64,000 nucleotides of DNA. Origin: Sphingomonas sp. Leaf343. Its GTDB lineage: Bacteria; Pseudomonadota; Alphaproteobacteria; Sphingomonadales; Sphingomonadaceae. A model generated the notes under the pieces. The model was not told where the DNA came from, searched no databases, and saw nothing but the letters and a program-made list of their open reading frames with translations. The stretch's first letter is position 1. Each line of letters begins with the position of its first letter. The stretch is from NCBI RefSeq assembly GCF_001423765.1, contig NZ_LMPG01000015.1, positions 62,001 to 126,000 on the forward strand. The letters are read 5' to 3'. Below are positions 37,677-47,195 of this stretch, piece by piece. The translations under genes were made by a program, and so were the position numbers.

Positions 37677-38408
37677 TCAGCGGCACGCGCGCCATCCCAT
37701 CGCGCCGCGGTTCGCCTGATCGAGGTGGAAATGGTCGTGATGGGCGGCGTTGTAGTCGGGTGACAGGGTCGTCGCGAACAGCTTGCACGCACCGTCGCGC
37801 ACGCGCCGCAGGAAGCGCGCCTTGTCGTCATCCCCGGTCCAGTCGCGCGCGACGGTGATGCGCGTACCGTCCGCCAGCCGGAACCCGGCGATATCGACCG
37901 CGTCGGCGGTGGAATGCTCGCTCCACGTACCGGCATCGCGGCCGTAGATGCGGCGACAGCTATAGCTGCCGAAATGATCGATCGTCGCGACCCGCTGGCC
38001 GAACTCGGCTTCCGCCGCCGGCTGGACGACATTCCACTCCCACATCGCCAGACCCGCCGCGACGGGGCAGGCGACGCCGAGTGCGGCCGGACTATAGGCG
38101 ATCTGGCGCGCGCCGCCGGCGGCGAAGCGGACACCGTCGCGATATCCGCACTGACCCTCGCCGGAACGCGGCGGCAGCGCGGTATAGCGGACGCCCGCGC
38201 GATCGAGCGCGGCGCGGCAGGCGGGGAAATCCTCTGCCAGGGCGGTGATCTTGCGGCCCGTGAATAGCCCAACCGGCTGACCGAGATCGAGCGGCGTCCA
38301 CGGCAGATCCTGCGGCCGGCCGCGCAACGCCGCCCATGCGATGAACGCCAACGCGACGGCGATGCCGCCGAACACCAGCAGCCCGGCGGTGTGACGCAGC
38401 GCGCGCAT
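37677..38408 (-). CDS. Extensin-like C-terminal domain protein
   Basis: A 243-residue protein with an N-terminal signal anchor (about 8-28, GLLVFGGIAVALAFIAW). It carries the extensin-C domain shared with sphingomonad cell-wall proteins: CRIYG-type motif SYSCRRIYGRDAG, WSEHSTADAVDIAGF and AAHHDHFHLDQ. The His/Asp pattern recalls M15-type peptidases, so a peptidoglycan role is likely. It starts inside the stop of the upstream Nudix gene (TGATG). Confidence 0.9.
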   Translation of the reverse strand: MRALRHTAGLLVFGGIAVALAFIAWAALRGRPQDLPWTPLDLGQPVGLFTGRKITALAEDFPACRAALDRAGVRYTALPPRSGEGQCGYRDGVRFAAGGARQIAYSPAALGVACPVAAGLAMWEWNVVQPAAEAEFGQRVATIDHFGSYSCRRIYGRDAGTWSEHSTADAVDIAGFRLADGTRITVARDWTGDDDKARFLRRVRDGACKLFATTLSPDYNAAHHDHFHLDQANRGAMGWRACR

Positions 38409-39157
38409 CAGCCGCGCATCACGTTGCCGAGCGGTTCGGCCGTCGTCGGATAGCCCAGATCGTCGGGGATGCAGAGGTGATCGACCCCGTCGCGCCGCTC
38501 GACATGCGGGGAGATCAGCCGAACGGGATAGGCGCGCGCCTGTGCAACCGCCTCCGCATGATCGCCGAACAGGGCAAGGCGTTCGAGATTGCGGCGGGTG
38601 GGATAGATCAGGGTGACGCGGCCCGCGTCCGCCTCCGCCAGGATCGCGGCGGCGCCGGTCCAGAGCAGCCGCACGTTTTCGGTCTGGTCCGCCACCGGTG
38701 CAGGCGCATCGACGGGTAGCCGCGCGAGATAGAAGCGTGTGTCGAAGATGCGCGTCGTCGCGTGGCTTGGTCGCCAGCGGGCGAACGGGACCAGCGCGTC
38801 GAGGTCGAGCGTGGCATCGCCCAGCGCCGTCGCAAACGATACGCCGCGATGAAGATCGGCCCGCGTCGCGGCGATATCCGTCAGGCCGCATACGCCGATC
38901 GCCAGCCCGACCTCCTCGATCGTCTCGCGGATCGCGGCGATGCGCGCGGCGGTGTCGTCCGTGTCGTCGGCTTGCATCGTCCCGGCGAGCGCGACATCGC
39001 CCGGATCGACGCGGCCGCCGGGAAAGACCAGCGCTCCGGCCGCGAAAGCCATCGCCTTCGCCCGCTCGACCATCAGGAGCTCGGGCGGCGCGCCGGCGGA
39101 ATCGCGCAGGATCACCAGCGTCGCGGCGGGTATGGCGGGACTCAGATCATCGAACAT
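38408..39157 (-). CDS. Nudix hydrolase (NUDT8/19-like with box insertion)
   Basis: A 249-residue hydrolase. The Nudix box is interrupted: GALVFPGGRVDPGD, then about 20 residues, then RETIEEVGL. This split arrangement is characteristic of the CoA/NADH-type NUDT19-like clade. It probably cleaves CoA derivatives or other nucleoside diphosphate-X compounds. The C-terminal part is unlike MutT. Cotranscribed with the extensin-like gene. Confidence 0.9.
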   Translation of the reverse strand: MFDDLSPAIPAATLVILRDSAGAPPELLMVERAKAMAFAAGALVFPGGRVDPGDVALAGTMQADDTDDTAARIAAIRETIEEVGLAIGVCGLTDIAATRADLHRGVSFATALGDATLDLDALVPFARWRPSHATTRIFDTRFYLARLPVDAPAPVADQTENVRLLWTGAAAILAEADAGRVTLIYPTRRNLERLALFGDHAEAVAQARAYPVRLISPHVERRDGVDHLCIPDDLGYPTTAEPLGNVMRG

Positions 39158-39230
39158 CGTGGGGGAAACGCGCGGGCGGCGGGATGATCCCGTCGTTCGG
39201 GACGATGCCGGGCCAGTGCTGCGGGCGGGG

Positions 39231-39306
39231 TGGTGGAGCTGAGGGGAATCGAACCCCTGACCTCTGCAGTGCGATTGCAGCGCTCTCCCATCTGAGCTAC
39301 AGCCCC
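39231..39306 (-). tRNA. tRNA-Ala (anticodon CGC)
   Basis: 76-nt cloverleaf on the minus strand including an encoded CCA. The acceptor stem GGGGCTG pairs with CAGCTCC (one G-T pair). The D arm holds AGCTCAGATGGGAGAGC, the anticodon stem CTGCA/TGCAG encloses loop ATCGCAC with anticodon CGC, and the T arm has GGTTCGATTCC. It decodes GCG alanine codons. Confidence 0.96.
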
Positions 39307-39460
39307 GCGCCCTCCGGCATAGCCGGCAGCAGCCCGGCAATAGCCGGGAGCGACGCCCTTAGCGAGCCGTCGAGAGCAATGCAACATGCCTTGCACCGGG
39401 CACCATGCCATCGGCGGGGCCGGGACGATCCCGCAGCGCGACCGGATGTGCTCCAGATCA
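39307..39460. other. Gap upstream of the stress protein
   Basis: The region between tRNA-Ala and the EcfG promoter. It has repeated GCCCGGCAATAGCCGGG-like dyads near 39317-39350 (CCGGCATAGCCGG and CCCGGCAATAGCCGGG), probably a tRNA terminator-like structure or small repeats. No gene is seen. Confidence 0.45.
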
Positions 39461-39485
39461 GGAACATCGATCCCAACTGCCCGTT
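39461..39485 (+). promoter_or_regulatory. EcfG-type general stress promoter
   Basis: GGAAC at 39461-39465, a 16-nt spacer, CGTT at 39482-39485. It is an exact match to the EcfG consensus, 70 bp before the ATG at 39556, leaving room for a leader. Confidence 0.72.
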
Positions 39486-39555
39486 TTGCTTGTGGAAACC
39501 GAACACCGCGCGACGTGACGCGGCCGGCAACCACCGCAGGAGAATGGAGACCATC

Positions 39556-40878
39556 ATGGGCTACGAACGCTATCCGCGAGGTGACGACCAATCCGATCCG
39601 CAGGCTTCGCGCCGCGATTTCGGCACGGGTCGGGAATATACCTACTCCAGTGCGCGCGACTATGCCGCGGCAGGCCGTCCGGGACGCGACGATGACGACG
39701 ATCATTCGCGCGATTGGTACGGCGCCCGCGATTACGGACGCCAGAGCTATGGCAGGCAGGATTACGGGCGAGCCGACTCCGGCCGCTCCGACTCTGGCCG
39801 CTCCGATTATGGGCGCTCCGATCACGACCGGGCCGATTATGGCAGAAGCGGCTATGGGCAGAACCGGCAGTCTGGCAGCGGCAGTTTCGGTAGCGGATAT
39901 GGCAGCGACCGGGACTATGGAAGCCGGGACCAGTCGCGGGGTAGCTATGGCGGATCGCAGGGCTTCTACGGACGCGGACGCGATAGCCACGGGGAGCGAG
40001 GCGGCTCGGGCGAATATCACGGCTCCTATGCCAGCGATGGCCGGCGGTTCGAGGATGTCGGCCGCTATCGCCACGCCGATGACGACAATTACCGCGGGCA
40101 GCAGCAGGGTCGCGAAGCGGATCGTGGCGGTTATGGTCGGCAGCCGCAGGGGTACGACTATGAGGATCGCGGGTTCCTCGCGCGGGCCGGCGATGAGGTG
40201 CGCTCGTGGTTCGGCGATGACGATGCGGAGCGCCGTCGCGAAATGGATTCGCGATACGACGAACGCTACGACCAGTCGCAGGGCAGCGGCGGCCAGTCGC
40301 AATATGGCAATCGGTCGCGGCATCATGACGACGATTATCACAGCTGGCGCACCGGGCAGATCGCCGCGCTCGATCGCGATTACGACGAGTATCGCCGCGA
40401 GAACCGGTCGAAGTTCGAGAACGAGTTCTCCAGCTGGCGGACGACGCGTCAGGGCCAGCGCGACCAGTTGAACAGGGTCAAGGAGCATCAGGAGGTCGTC
40501 GGATCGGACGGTGCCCATGTCGGTACGGTCGACAAGGTGCGGGGCGATCGTATCCTGCTGACCAAGACCGACGCGGACGCGGGCGGCCAGCACCATTCGA
40601 TCCCGTCGAGCTGGGTGCAGTCGGTCGACGACAAGGTAACGCTGGCCAAGTCCGCCGACGATGCAAAGGCCGCCTGGCGTGACGAGGACCGTAATCAGGC
40701 GATGTTCGGCTATGGCGACAATGCCCGTCAGCAACAGGGCCAGCAGCAACAGGGCCGGCAGCAGGGCGCGTCGAGCGCGTCGAGCAGCGCCAGTTCGACC
40801 GTCGGTCAGTCGGACACGGATGGCAACGACTTCAAGTCGGATGGCAATCTGAACAAGAGCTTCTCGGGCACCTACTGA
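39556..40878 (+). CDS. Low-complexity stress protein with DUF2171-type C-terminal domain
   Basis: A 440-residue protein, likely cytoplasmic. Residues 1-200 are low-complexity Gly/Arg/Asp/Ser/Tyr with repeated DYGR/DSGR units. Then comes a helical region with SWFGDDDAERRREMD and RSKFENEFSSWRTTRQ. Next is a PRC-barrel or DUF2171-like domain of about 330-395 (HVGTVDKVRGDRILLTKTDA, HHSIPSSWVQSVDDKVTL), and a Gln/Ser-rich tail. The start at 39556 has GGAGA five bases before; ATG at 39544 is possible. An EcfG promoter supports a general-stress role. Confidence 0.82.
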   Translation: MGYERYPRGDDQSDPQASRRDFGTGREYTYSSARDYAAAGRPGRDDDDDHSRDWYGARDYGRQSYGRQDYGRADSGRSDSGRSDYGRSDHDRADYGRSGYGQNRQSGSGSFGSGYGSDRDYGSRDQSRGSYGGSQGFYGRGRDSHGERGGSGEYHGSYASDGRRFEDVGRYRHADDDNYRGQQQGREADRGGYGRQPQGYDYEDRGFLARAGDEVRSWFGDDDAERRREMDSRYDERYDQSQGSGGQSQYGNRSRHHDDDYHSWRTGQIAALDRDYDEYRRENRSKFENEFSSWRTTRQGQRDQLNRVKEHQEVVGSDGAHVGTVDKVRGDRILLTKTDADAGGQHHSIPSSWVQSVDDKVTLAKSADDAKAAWRDEDRNQAMFGYGDNARQQQGQQQQGRQQGASSASSSASSTVGQSDTDGNDFKSDGNLNKSFSGTY

Positions 40879-40894
40879 TCCGGAAGCCGACAGG

Positions 40895-40930
40895 AAGGGT
40901 CCGGGCGGCGACGCCCGGACCCTTTTCGTT
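40895..40930 (+). terminator. Rho-independent terminator
   Basis: A 12-bp stem AAGGGTCCGGGC with its complement at 40913-40924, 6-nt loop, and a T-rich end. It closes the stress-protein transcript. Confidence 0.9.
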
Positions 40931-40986
40931 TGTGCGAGCGCCACGCGTTCGCCAGACCGTATCCAACGATTTCAAGGAGAGAGATG

Positions 40987-41973
40987 ATGCCCCGCGCCTG
41001 GACCCTGGCGTCGCGCCCGAACGGCACGCCGACGCATGACGACTTCGCCCTGACGAATATTGACAGCGCGCCGCTGAACGAGGGAGAGGTCCGCGTGGCC
41101 AATCGCTGGCTGTCGGTCGATCCGTATATGCGCGGCCGGATGAACGACGTGAAAAGCTATGTCCCGCCCTTCGCGATCGGCGCGCCGATGGACGGCGGCG
41201 CGATCGGCGAGATCGTGGAGAGCCGCACCGACGCGCTGAAGGTCGGCGACATGGTACTTCACATGCAGGGCTGGCGCGACGAGGCGACCGGGCCGGCGAG
41301 CGGCTTCACGAAGCTGCCGGCGCTGGACGCGCCGCCGCAGGCGTTTCTGGGGCGGCTCGGGATGCCCGGCATGACCGCCTGGTTCGGGCTGCTCGCCGTG
41401 GCGGAGGCGAAGGCGGGCGACACGGTGTTCGTGTCCGCGGCGGCGGGCGCGGTCGGTTCGACGGTGGTGCAGATCGCCAAGGCCAAGGGAATGACGGTGA
41501 TCGGCTCGGCCGGCGGCGCGCAAAAGGGCGAATGGGTCCGATCGCTGGGGGCGGATGCAGTGATCGACTACAAGGCGGAATCGGTCGTCCACGCGCTGGG
41601 CGAGGCCGCGCCCAGGGGGATCGACGTGTATTTCGACAATGTCGGTGGCGATCACCTCGACGCGGCGTTGGCGCATGCCCGGCCGCGTGCCCGCTTCGCG
41701 ATCTGTGGGATGATCGACGTCTATAACGACGCCAAGCCGACGCAGCTGAAGTATCTGGCGCGGCTGATCGGCAATCGCGTGCGGATGCAGGGGTTCATCG
41801 TCAGCGATTACATGGACCGCGCCGGCGAGTTCTATGCGGACATGGGTGCGCTGGTCGCGGACGGGAAACTGCGCGGCGAGGAGACGGTGTTCGACGGTCT
41901 GGACGGGATGCCCGACGCGTTCCTGGGCCTGTTCACCGGCGGCAATACGGGCAAGATGCTGGTCCGGGTGTAA
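40987..41973 (+). CDS. NADP-dependent oxidoreductase, MDR superfamily (prostaglandin reductase type)
   Basis: A 328-residue zinc-free medium-chain reductase. The block RWLSVDPYMRGRM is the hallmark of the leukotriene B4 dehydrogenase/curcumin reductase clade. The NADP-binding motif AAAGAVGSTVVQIAK is followed by FDNVGGDHLDAALAH. It reduces alkenals and alpha,beta-unsaturated ketones with NADPH, a detoxification role. The start at 40987 follows AAGGAGA; ATG at 40984 is adjacent. Confidence 0.94.
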   Translation: MPRAWTLASRPNGTPTHDDFALTNIDSAPLNEGEVRVANRWLSVDPYMRGRMNDVKSYVPPFAIGAPMDGGAIGEIVESRTDALKVGDMVLHMQGWRDEATGPASGFTKLPALDAPPQAFLGRLGMPGMTAWFGLLAVAEAKAGDTVFVSAAAGAVGSTVVQIAKAKGMTVIGSAGGAQKGEWVRSLGADAVIDYKAESVVHALGEAAPRGIDVYFDNVGGDHLDAALAHARPRARFAICGMIDVYNDAKPTQLKYLARLIGNRVRMQGFIVSDYMDRAGEFYADMGALVADGKLRGEETVFDGLDGMPDAFLGLFTGGNTGKMLVRV

Positions 41974-41993
41974 CGGCGGACGGGGCGCGCGCC

Positions 41994-42311
41994 ATGGCAT
42001 CGCCACCGGTCACGCCGGACGGCCGCTATATCGTCGTGCGCGGGCGGCTATGGCGGAGAGCGAACCCATCGCTGCCGGACGGCGAACGGCAGGCGCTGGT
42101 CGATCGGTTGATGACCGCGCGGCGGGCGGTGAAGGCCGCACTGTCCACCGACGATCAGGCCGGGCTGGCGGCGGCACGGGCGGCGGTGGATGCGGCGAAG
42201 GTCGCGCTGGGCGAGCGGGGGCCGGTGTGGTGGGTCGGCGACGATCTCAACCGGCACATGGCCGCGAATACGGACTATGCCGACTGGTATGCAGGGCTGG
42301 AGGAAGCATAG
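41994..42311 (+). CDS. Small hypothetical protein
   Basis: A 105-residue protein, MASPPVTPDGRYIVVRGRLW, then helical segments with ALVDRLMTARRAVKAAL and alternating Ala. It ends WWVGDDLNRHMAANTDYADW. No family recognised. It follows the MDR gene by 20 bp on the same strand and probably shares its transcript. Confidence 0.72.
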   Translation: MASPPVTPDGRYIVVRGRLWRRANPSLPDGERQALVDRLMTARRAVKAALSTDDQAGLAAARAAVDAAKVALGERGPVWWVGDDLNRHMAANTDYADWYAGLEEA

Positions 42312-42344
42312 GGGCGGACGACCGGATCGTCCGCCCCATGCCCG

Positions 42345-42725
42345 TCAGCCCTTCTTGCGCGCGCGCTTGGGGGCGGCGGCGGCTTCGGTGTCCTCGTCCT
42401 CGTCGGGCTGGTCCTCACCCGCTTCGGTCAATGCCTCGCCGAGCGCCTTCAGCTTTTCCTGCGAAGAGCCGGCCTTGTCGGCGATCTTCGTCGTCGCGGT
42501 GCCGAGACGGTGGAGCAGCGCATGGACGCGGTCGGCGTCGGGCGTGTCCTTTTCCAGCTGCTTGCGGAGCGATCCCAGGTCGCGGAGAATGCCCTTGGCG
42601 CCGGAGACGTCGAGATCGGCGAGAGCGGCCTCCCAATCCTCGACCATGTGCGCGCCCTTGTCGGGCTTCGTCGCGTCCAGCCCGCGGTTGATTGCGTTCA
42701 TCGTTCCGGCGAATTTGACAGCCAT
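42345..42725 (-). CDS. Hypothetical helical protein with basic tail
   Basis: A 126-residue, strongly charged, probably coiled protein (GILRDLGSLRKQLEKDTPDA). It has an acidic stretch EAGEDQPDEDEDTE and a basic end PKRARKKG, which might bind nucleic acid. No known family recognised. Convergent with the previous gene. Start ATG at 42725 after AGAGGAT. Confidence 0.75.
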   Translation of the reverse strand: MAVKFAGTMNAINRGLDATKPDKGAHMVEDWEAALADLDVSGAKGILRDLGSLRKQLEKDTPDADRVHALLHRLGTATTKIADKAGSSQEKLKALGEALTEAGEDQPDEDEDTEAAAAPKRARKKG

Positions 42726-42948
42726 GCGGCGTATCCTCTTTCATGCGGGAGAAATCCCGGGCCGCCAACGAGACAGACGAATGTTCGGTCCGCGGATTCA
42801 GCCGGTCGAACAACATAGATTATCGGTACGCGACGTCGGTCGGCCGGTTACCCGGGCGGGCGCCTGATAATCAGCTAAATTACTCAGAACGCATGAACTT
42901 TTTCGCGTGGTCGACGCTGGTACGGGATCATCCGCGGAGAGCGTTGCC
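42726..42948. other. Divergent intergenic region without clear promoter
   Basis: 223 bp between the minus-strand hypothetical and the Tat-SDR gene. It holds an AT-rich stretch (AATCAGCTAAATTACTC near 42869) and AGAAC at 42886, which resembles half of an EcfG site but lacks a matching GTT at the correct spacing. No gene is seen. Confidence 0.4.
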
Positions 42949-43941
42949 ATGACCGATCCAGCCAATCGCCGGGACCTGCTGAAGGGCGCAGCCATCGCCG
43001 GCGCGGCGGCGGCCGCCGCTCCCGTGTTCGCGCAGGCGGGGGAGCGGCCGGGATCGCCGCCGGGCCTGGCCGATCCGCAGACCCGATATACCAACCAGCC
43101 CTATCCGGAGCAGCGCCAGACATGGCCCGCGCTCCAGCGGAACATGACGCCCGTACCCGATTGCGGCGAGCGCAGCTATCGCGGGTCGGGCAAGTTGCAG
43201 GGCCGCAAGGCTTTGGTGACCGGGGGTGATTCGGGCATCGGTCGTGCTGCCGTGATCGCCTTCGCCCGCGAGGGGGCGGATGTCGCGATCAACTATTTTC
43301 CGACCGAGGAGCCGGACGCGCAGGACGTCGCCAGACTGCTCCGCGCGGAGGGGCGCACGATCACGCTGATCCCCGGCGACCTGACCGACCAGCGTTTCTG
43401 CGTCGATCTCGTCGGCAAGGCGCACCGCAAGCTCGGCGGCCTCGATATCCTCGTGAACAATGCCGCCTATCAACAGTCGAAGGACTCGATCGCGGAGGTC
43501 AGCTTCGAACAGTTCGACCGGACGATGAAGACCAACCTGTACGCCATGTTCTGGATCACCAAAACCGCGATCCCGCTGATGAAGCCGGGATCGGCGATCA
43601 TCAACACGGCTTCGGTCAACTCCTTCGTACCGGAAAAGGAACTGCTCGATTACGCCACGACCAAGGGCGGGATCGCGATCTTCACGAAGGCGCTGGCGAA
43701 GCAGGTCGCCGGACAGGGCATCCGCGTCAACGCCGTCGCGCCCGGACCGATCTGGACGCCGCTGCAGGTCGCGGGCGGTCAATTGCCGGGAAAGATGCAC
43801 GAATTTGGGCAGGACACGCCACTGGGCCGCTCGGGTCAGCCCGTCGAACTCGCGCCGCTCTATGTGACGCTGGCGTCGGGGGAATTGAGCTACACCGATG
43901 GCAGCGTGTTCGGCGCGAACGGCGGCACCGGTACGATCTAG
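42949..43941 (+). CDS. Tat-signal SDR family oxidoreductase (paralog of 61509-62486)
   Basis: A 330-residue short-chain dehydrogenase with an N-terminal twin-arginine signal (NRRDLLKGAAIAG, AAAPVFA). The SDR body has TGGDSGIGRAAV (cofactor), NNAAYQ, the catalytic Ser-Tyr-Lys in INTASVNSF and LLDYATTKGG. The family resembles YhdF/glucose-dehydrogenase-like SDRs. Export with bound cofactor would be unusual; the signal could also be an uncleaved anchor. GCGGAGAG precedes the ATG at 42949. Confidence 0.91.
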   Translation: MTDPANRRDLLKGAAIAGAAAAAAPVFAQAGERPGSPPGLADPQTRYTNQPYPEQRQTWPALQRNMTPVPDCGERSYRGSGKLQGRKALVTGGDSGIGRAAVIAFAREGADVAINYFPTEEPDAQDVARLLRAEGRTITLIPGDLTDQRFCVDLVGKAHRKLGGLDILVNNAAYQQSKDSIAEVSFEQFDRTMKTNLYAMFWITKTAIPLMKPGSAIINTASVNSFVPEKELLDYATTKGGIAIFTKALAKQVAGQGIRVNAVAPGPIWTPLQVAGGQLPGKMHEFGQDTPLGRSGQPVELAPLYVTLASGELSYTDGSVFGANGGTGTI

Positions 43942-43959
43942 GCGACGGGCATCACCCGA

Positions 43960-44157
43960 TCATCCGCGATCGCTGCGTGGCCGCAGCAGCACGCCATCGG
44001 TGTGCGGCGTCGCCTCGATCGCGTCGAGCTTTCCGATCAGGTCGGCAAAGGCATCGTCCTGTTGCACCGGGAACAGCCGGTGGAACCCGGTCCCCAGTAT
44101 CTCGAGGTCGCGTGCCGTGAAGAAGCCGACGGCGACAATGGGTTCTCGTCCAGACAT
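43960..44157 (-). CDS. Small hypothetical protein
   Basis: A 65-residue protein, MSGREPIVAVGFFTARDLEI, followed by LGTGFHRLFPVQQDDAFADL and a Thr/Arg-rich end. The regular alternation of hydrophobic residues suggests a small folded domain. It lies between the convergent SDR and the divergent histidine kinase gene. No family recognised. Confidence 0.6.
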   Translation of the reverse strand: MSGREPIVAVGFFTARDLEILGTGFHRLFPVQQDDAFADLIGKLDAIEATPHTDGVLLRPRSDRG

Positions 44158-44268
44158 TTGCTCCTAAAGCGCGGCTGGGGCATTTGGTGCCATCCGTTGC
44201 GCACATGGATCGATCATGGCGCGCGGCAGGGCGGGCCGCGGCAGACGGCGGCGGGAAAGAGGACAGTG

Positions 44269-46620
44269 GTGCCGACGACCGAAGACGAGGCCTTTCTGGC
44301 AGGGGACGGGGAACTGGCGGCAAGGATCGCCGCGTTCGACTGGGCGACGACGCCCGTCGGGGCGATCCGCGACTGGCCGGTGGCGATGAAGGCGATGATC
44401 GCCTTCGTCCTGCGCTCTCCCGTCCCGATCGTGACGCTGTGGGGCGAGCATGGCGTGATGATCTATAACGACGCGTATCGCGGCTTTGCCGGTGCGCGGC
44501 ATCCGGGGCTGCTCGGCACCAACGTGCTGGAGGGATGGCACGAGGTCGCCGACTTCAACGCCCATGTCATGCAGGCGGTATTCCGGGAGGGCGGGACGCT
44601 GTCGTACAAGGATCAGGAACTGACGCTGATCCGCGACGGATCGCCGCGGCGGTTGTGGACCGATCTGGAATATTCGCCCGCGTTGGACGAGGCGGGCCGG
44701 CCGATCGGTGTGGTCGCGGTGGTGATCGAGACGACGGAGAAGGTGCTGGCGCGCCGTCATCTCGAGGATGACCGCAACCGGTTATGGTCGCTGTCGCGCG
44801 ACATGCTGCTGGTCTGCACGTTCGAGGGGCGGATCACCGCCGTCAACCCGACCGCGACGCGGCTACTGGGATGGACGGAAGACGAGATGGTCGGGCGGGC
44901 GCTCGGCGATTTCGTCCATCCCGACGATATCGACAGCACGGCGGGCGAGGTCGCGAAGCTGAGCGACGGCATCACCACGCTGGCGTTCGAGAACCGGTAC
45001 CGGGCCAAGGACGGGGATTACCGTCTGTTCGCGTGGACCGCGGTGCCCGATGCGAACCGCATCCATGCGGTCGGACGCGACATCACCGACGAACGAAGGC
45101 TGGCGCGCGACCGGGAGCGGATCTGGAACCTGTCGCCGGTGCTGAAGGTGGTGGCGGACGCCGAGGGGCGCGTGATGGACGTCAATCCGTCCTGGACGCA
45201 GGCGCTGGGCTGGACGCGGAGCGAGACGCTGGGCCGGCGGACGACCGACTTCATGGTCGATGACGAGAGCCGATGGGCCGAACGCGTCGCGACGCTGCGC
45301 GGCGGCACGCCGCTCCTCGAATATCAGACGACGCTGCGCTGCAAGGACGGCGAGCAGCGGCTGGTGAAATGGTCGACCGTGCCGGAGAACGGCACCTTCT
45401 ATGGCTTCGGTCGCGACGTGACCGCGGAGGTCGAGGCGGAGGCGGCGCTGGCGGAGGCGGAGGCGGCGCTTCGCCAGTCGCAGAAGATGGAGGCGGTGGG
45501 GCAGCTGACCGGTGGTATCGCCCATGATTTCAATAATTTGCTTCAGGGCATCACCGGCAGTCTGGAGATCGTGCAGCGCCGCGTCGCGCAGGGCCGCGTC
45601 GGCGAGCTCGACCGGTTCATCACCGGCGCGTCGACCGCGGCGCAGCGGGCGGCGGCGCTGACCCACCGCCTGCTCGCCTTTTCCCGCCGCCAGCCGCTCG
45701 ATCCCAAGGCGGTGCGCGCCAATACGCTGATCGCGTCGATGGAGGACATGCTGCGCCGGACGATCGGCGAGCGGATCGATATGGAACTGGTGCTGGCCGG
45801 TGGCCTGTGGGTGACGCTTTGCGATCCCAACCAGCTGGAAAGCGCGATCCTGAACCTCGTCATCAATGCGCGCGACGCGATGCCGGACGGCGGCAAGCTG
45901 ACGATCGAGACGTGCAACGCGCATCTCGACAGCGCCTATGCCGCGCGCGAGCGGGGGGTGAAGCCGGGTCAATATGTCTGCATCTGCGTCACCGACAGCG
46001 GGTCGGGCATGGATGCGGGCACGATCGCAAAGGCGTTCGAGCCGTTCTTCACGACCAAGCCGATCGGGCAGGGAACGGGGTTGGGCCTGTCGATGATCTA
46101 CGGCTTCGCGCAGCAGTCGGAGGGTTACGCCAAGATCTATTCGGAGGTCGGACAGGGGACGACGTTCAAATTCTACCTGCCGCGCCACCGCGGGGCGGCC
46201 GACGAGGACGAGCCGCTGCCGCAACTGACCGAAGCGCACATCGCCGAGGATGGCGAGGTGGTGCTGGTCGTCGAGGACGAGGCGGTGGTGCGCGGCCTGA
46301 TCGTCGAGGAGCTGAAGGAACTCGGCTATCGCGCGATCGAGGCGATCGATGGGCCGAAAGGGCTGGAGGTGCTGCAATCGCGGCGGCGGATCGACCTGCT
46401 GATTACCGATATCGGCCTGCCGGGATTGAACGGCCGGCAACTTGCGGATGCCGCGCGCGAATTGCGGCCGTCGCTGAAGGTGCTGTTCATGACCGGCTAT
46501 GCGGAAAACGCGGCGATGGCGTCCGGGTTTCTGGAGCCGGGGATGGAGATGATTACCAAGCCCTTCGCGATGGAGGCGCTGGCGACGCGGATACGACAGA
46601 TGCTGGGCGAGGGGGCGTAG
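44269..46620 (+). CDS. Multi-PAS hybrid sensor histidine kinase/response regulator
   Basis: A 783-residue soluble kinase. Three PAS domains occupy about 45-410 ([43 protein letters not shown]). A HisKA helix follows with His419 ([10 protein letters not shown]), then the HATPase N and G boxes ([24 protein letters not shown]). A receiver follows with Asp714 ([10 protein letters not shown]) and Lys near TKPFAM. Starts at GTG 44269 after AAAGAGGA. No transmembrane span, so it senses an internal cue. The output partner is not in the window. Confidence 0.92.
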   Translation: MPTTEDEAFLAGDGELAARIAAFDWATTPVGAIRDWPVAMKAMIAFVLRSPVPIVTLWGEHGVMIYNDAYRGFAGARHPGLLGTNVLEGWHEVADFNAHVMQAVFREGGTLSYKDQELTLIRDGSPRRLWTDLEYSPALDEAGRPIGVVAVVIETTEKVLARRHLEDDRNRLWSLSRDMLLVCTFEGRITAVNPTATRLLGWTEDEMVGRALGDFVHPDDIDSTAGEVAKLSDGITTLAFENRYRAKDGDYRLFAWTAVPDANRIHAVGRDITDERRLARDRERIWNLSPVLKVVADAEGRVMDVNPSWTQALGWTRSETLGRRTTDFMVDDESRWAERVATLRGGTPLLEYQTTLRCKDGEQRLVKWSTVPENGTFYGFGRDVTAEVEAEAALAEAEAALRQSQKMEAVGQLTGGIAHDFNNLLQGITGSLEIVQRRVAQGRVGELDRFITGASTAAQRAAALTHRLLAFSRRQPLDPKAVRANTLIASMEDMLRRTIGERIDMELVLAGGLWVTLCDPNQLESAILNLVINARDAMPDGGKLTIETCNAHLDSAYAARERGVKPGQYVCICVTDSGSGMDAGTIAKAFEPFFTTKPIGQGTGLGLSMIYGFAQQSEGYAKIYSEVGQGTTFKFYLPRHRGAADEDEPLPQLTEAHIAEDGEVVLVVEDEAVVRGLIVEELKELGYRAIEAIDGPKGLEVLQSRRRIDLLITDIGLPGLNGRQLADAARELRPSLKVLFMTGYAENAAMASGFLEPGMEMITKPFAMEALATRIRQMLGEGA

Positions 46621-46634
46621 GCTCCCTTCCGCTC

Positions 46635-46653
46635 CTCCCCATCCAGGGGAGGG
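46635..46653. repeat. Hairpin between convergent kinase and regA
   Basis: CCTCCCCATCCAGGGGAGG is a perfect 8-bp stem with a 3-nt loop. It resembles the CCTCCCC palindromes elsewhere in the window. Without a T-run, its terminator function is uncertain. Confidence 0.5.
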
Positions 46654-46658
46654 AAAGA

Positions 46659-47195
46659 TCACTTCACCGGTCGCTTCTCCAGTTTGCGCGCCAGCGTCCG
46701 GCGGTGCATGCCCAGCCGCCGGGCGGTTTCGGAGATGTTGAAGCCCGTTTCCGCCAGCGTCTCGTTGATATGCTCCCATTCCAGCGTCTTGATCGACGTC
46801 GCGCGTTCGCCGATCGCGACGTCGGTGTCGCCCGCCGCGCGGCTGAACGCGGCCTCCACATCGTCGGTGTTCGACGGCTTGGCGAGGTAATGGCAGGCGC
46901 CGAGCTTGATCGCCTCGACCGCGGTGGCGATGCTGGCGAAACCGGTCAGGACGACGATCAGCATCTTCGGGTCGTGCGCGTGCAGCCGCTCGACGCAGGT
47001 CAGGCCGGACGCCGTGCCCAGCTTCAGGTCGACCACGGCGTAACCGGGCGCGGCGTCGGCCAGCAGCGCGTCGAGTTCCTCCGGACTGCGCGCCACCCAC
47101 ACCAGATAGCCGCGCCGCTCGAACGAGCGTTGCAGCGTGCGGGCAAAGGTCGCGTCGTCCTCCACGATCATCAGGCGACGAACATCGTCGGTCAT
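46659..47195 (-). CDS. regA: ActR/PrrA/RegA family redox response regulator
   Basis: A 178-residue response regulator with acidic pair Asp13/Asp14, phosphoacceptor Asp56 (VVDLKLG), Thr84 and Lys106. A Fis-type helix-turn-helix follows in about 153-174 (NISETARRLGMHRRTLARKL), the highly conserved ActR/RegA DNA-binding segment. In alphaproteobacteria this regulator controls respiratory and redox genes. It overlaps the kinase gene by ATGA and probably regulates cyo, but target sites were not verified. Confidence 0.94.
   Translation of the reverse strand: MTDDVRRLMIVEDDATFARTLQRSFERRGYLVWVARSPEELDALLADAAPGYAVVDLKLGTASGLTCVERLHAHDPKMLIVVLTGFASIATAVEAIKLGACHYLAKPSNTDDVEAAFSRAAGDTDVAIGERATSIKTLEWEHINETLAETGFNISETARRLGMHRRTLARKLEKRPVK

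Noticed and set aside
39730..39960. Short repeats resembling a CRISPR array
   Set aside because: The repeats are codon-level (DYGR/DSGR units) inside a coding frame, of irregular length, with no unique spacers and no cas genes.
39142..40944. 600-codon open frame on the minus strand, hydrophobic
   Set aside because: It looks like a membrane protein only because it is antisense to the polar low-complexity gene; it also covers tRNA-Ala.
42886..42909. EcfG promoter for the SDR gene at 42949
   Set aside because: AGAAC is followed by CGTG at 15 nt; neither the -35, the spacing nor the -10 matches well enough.
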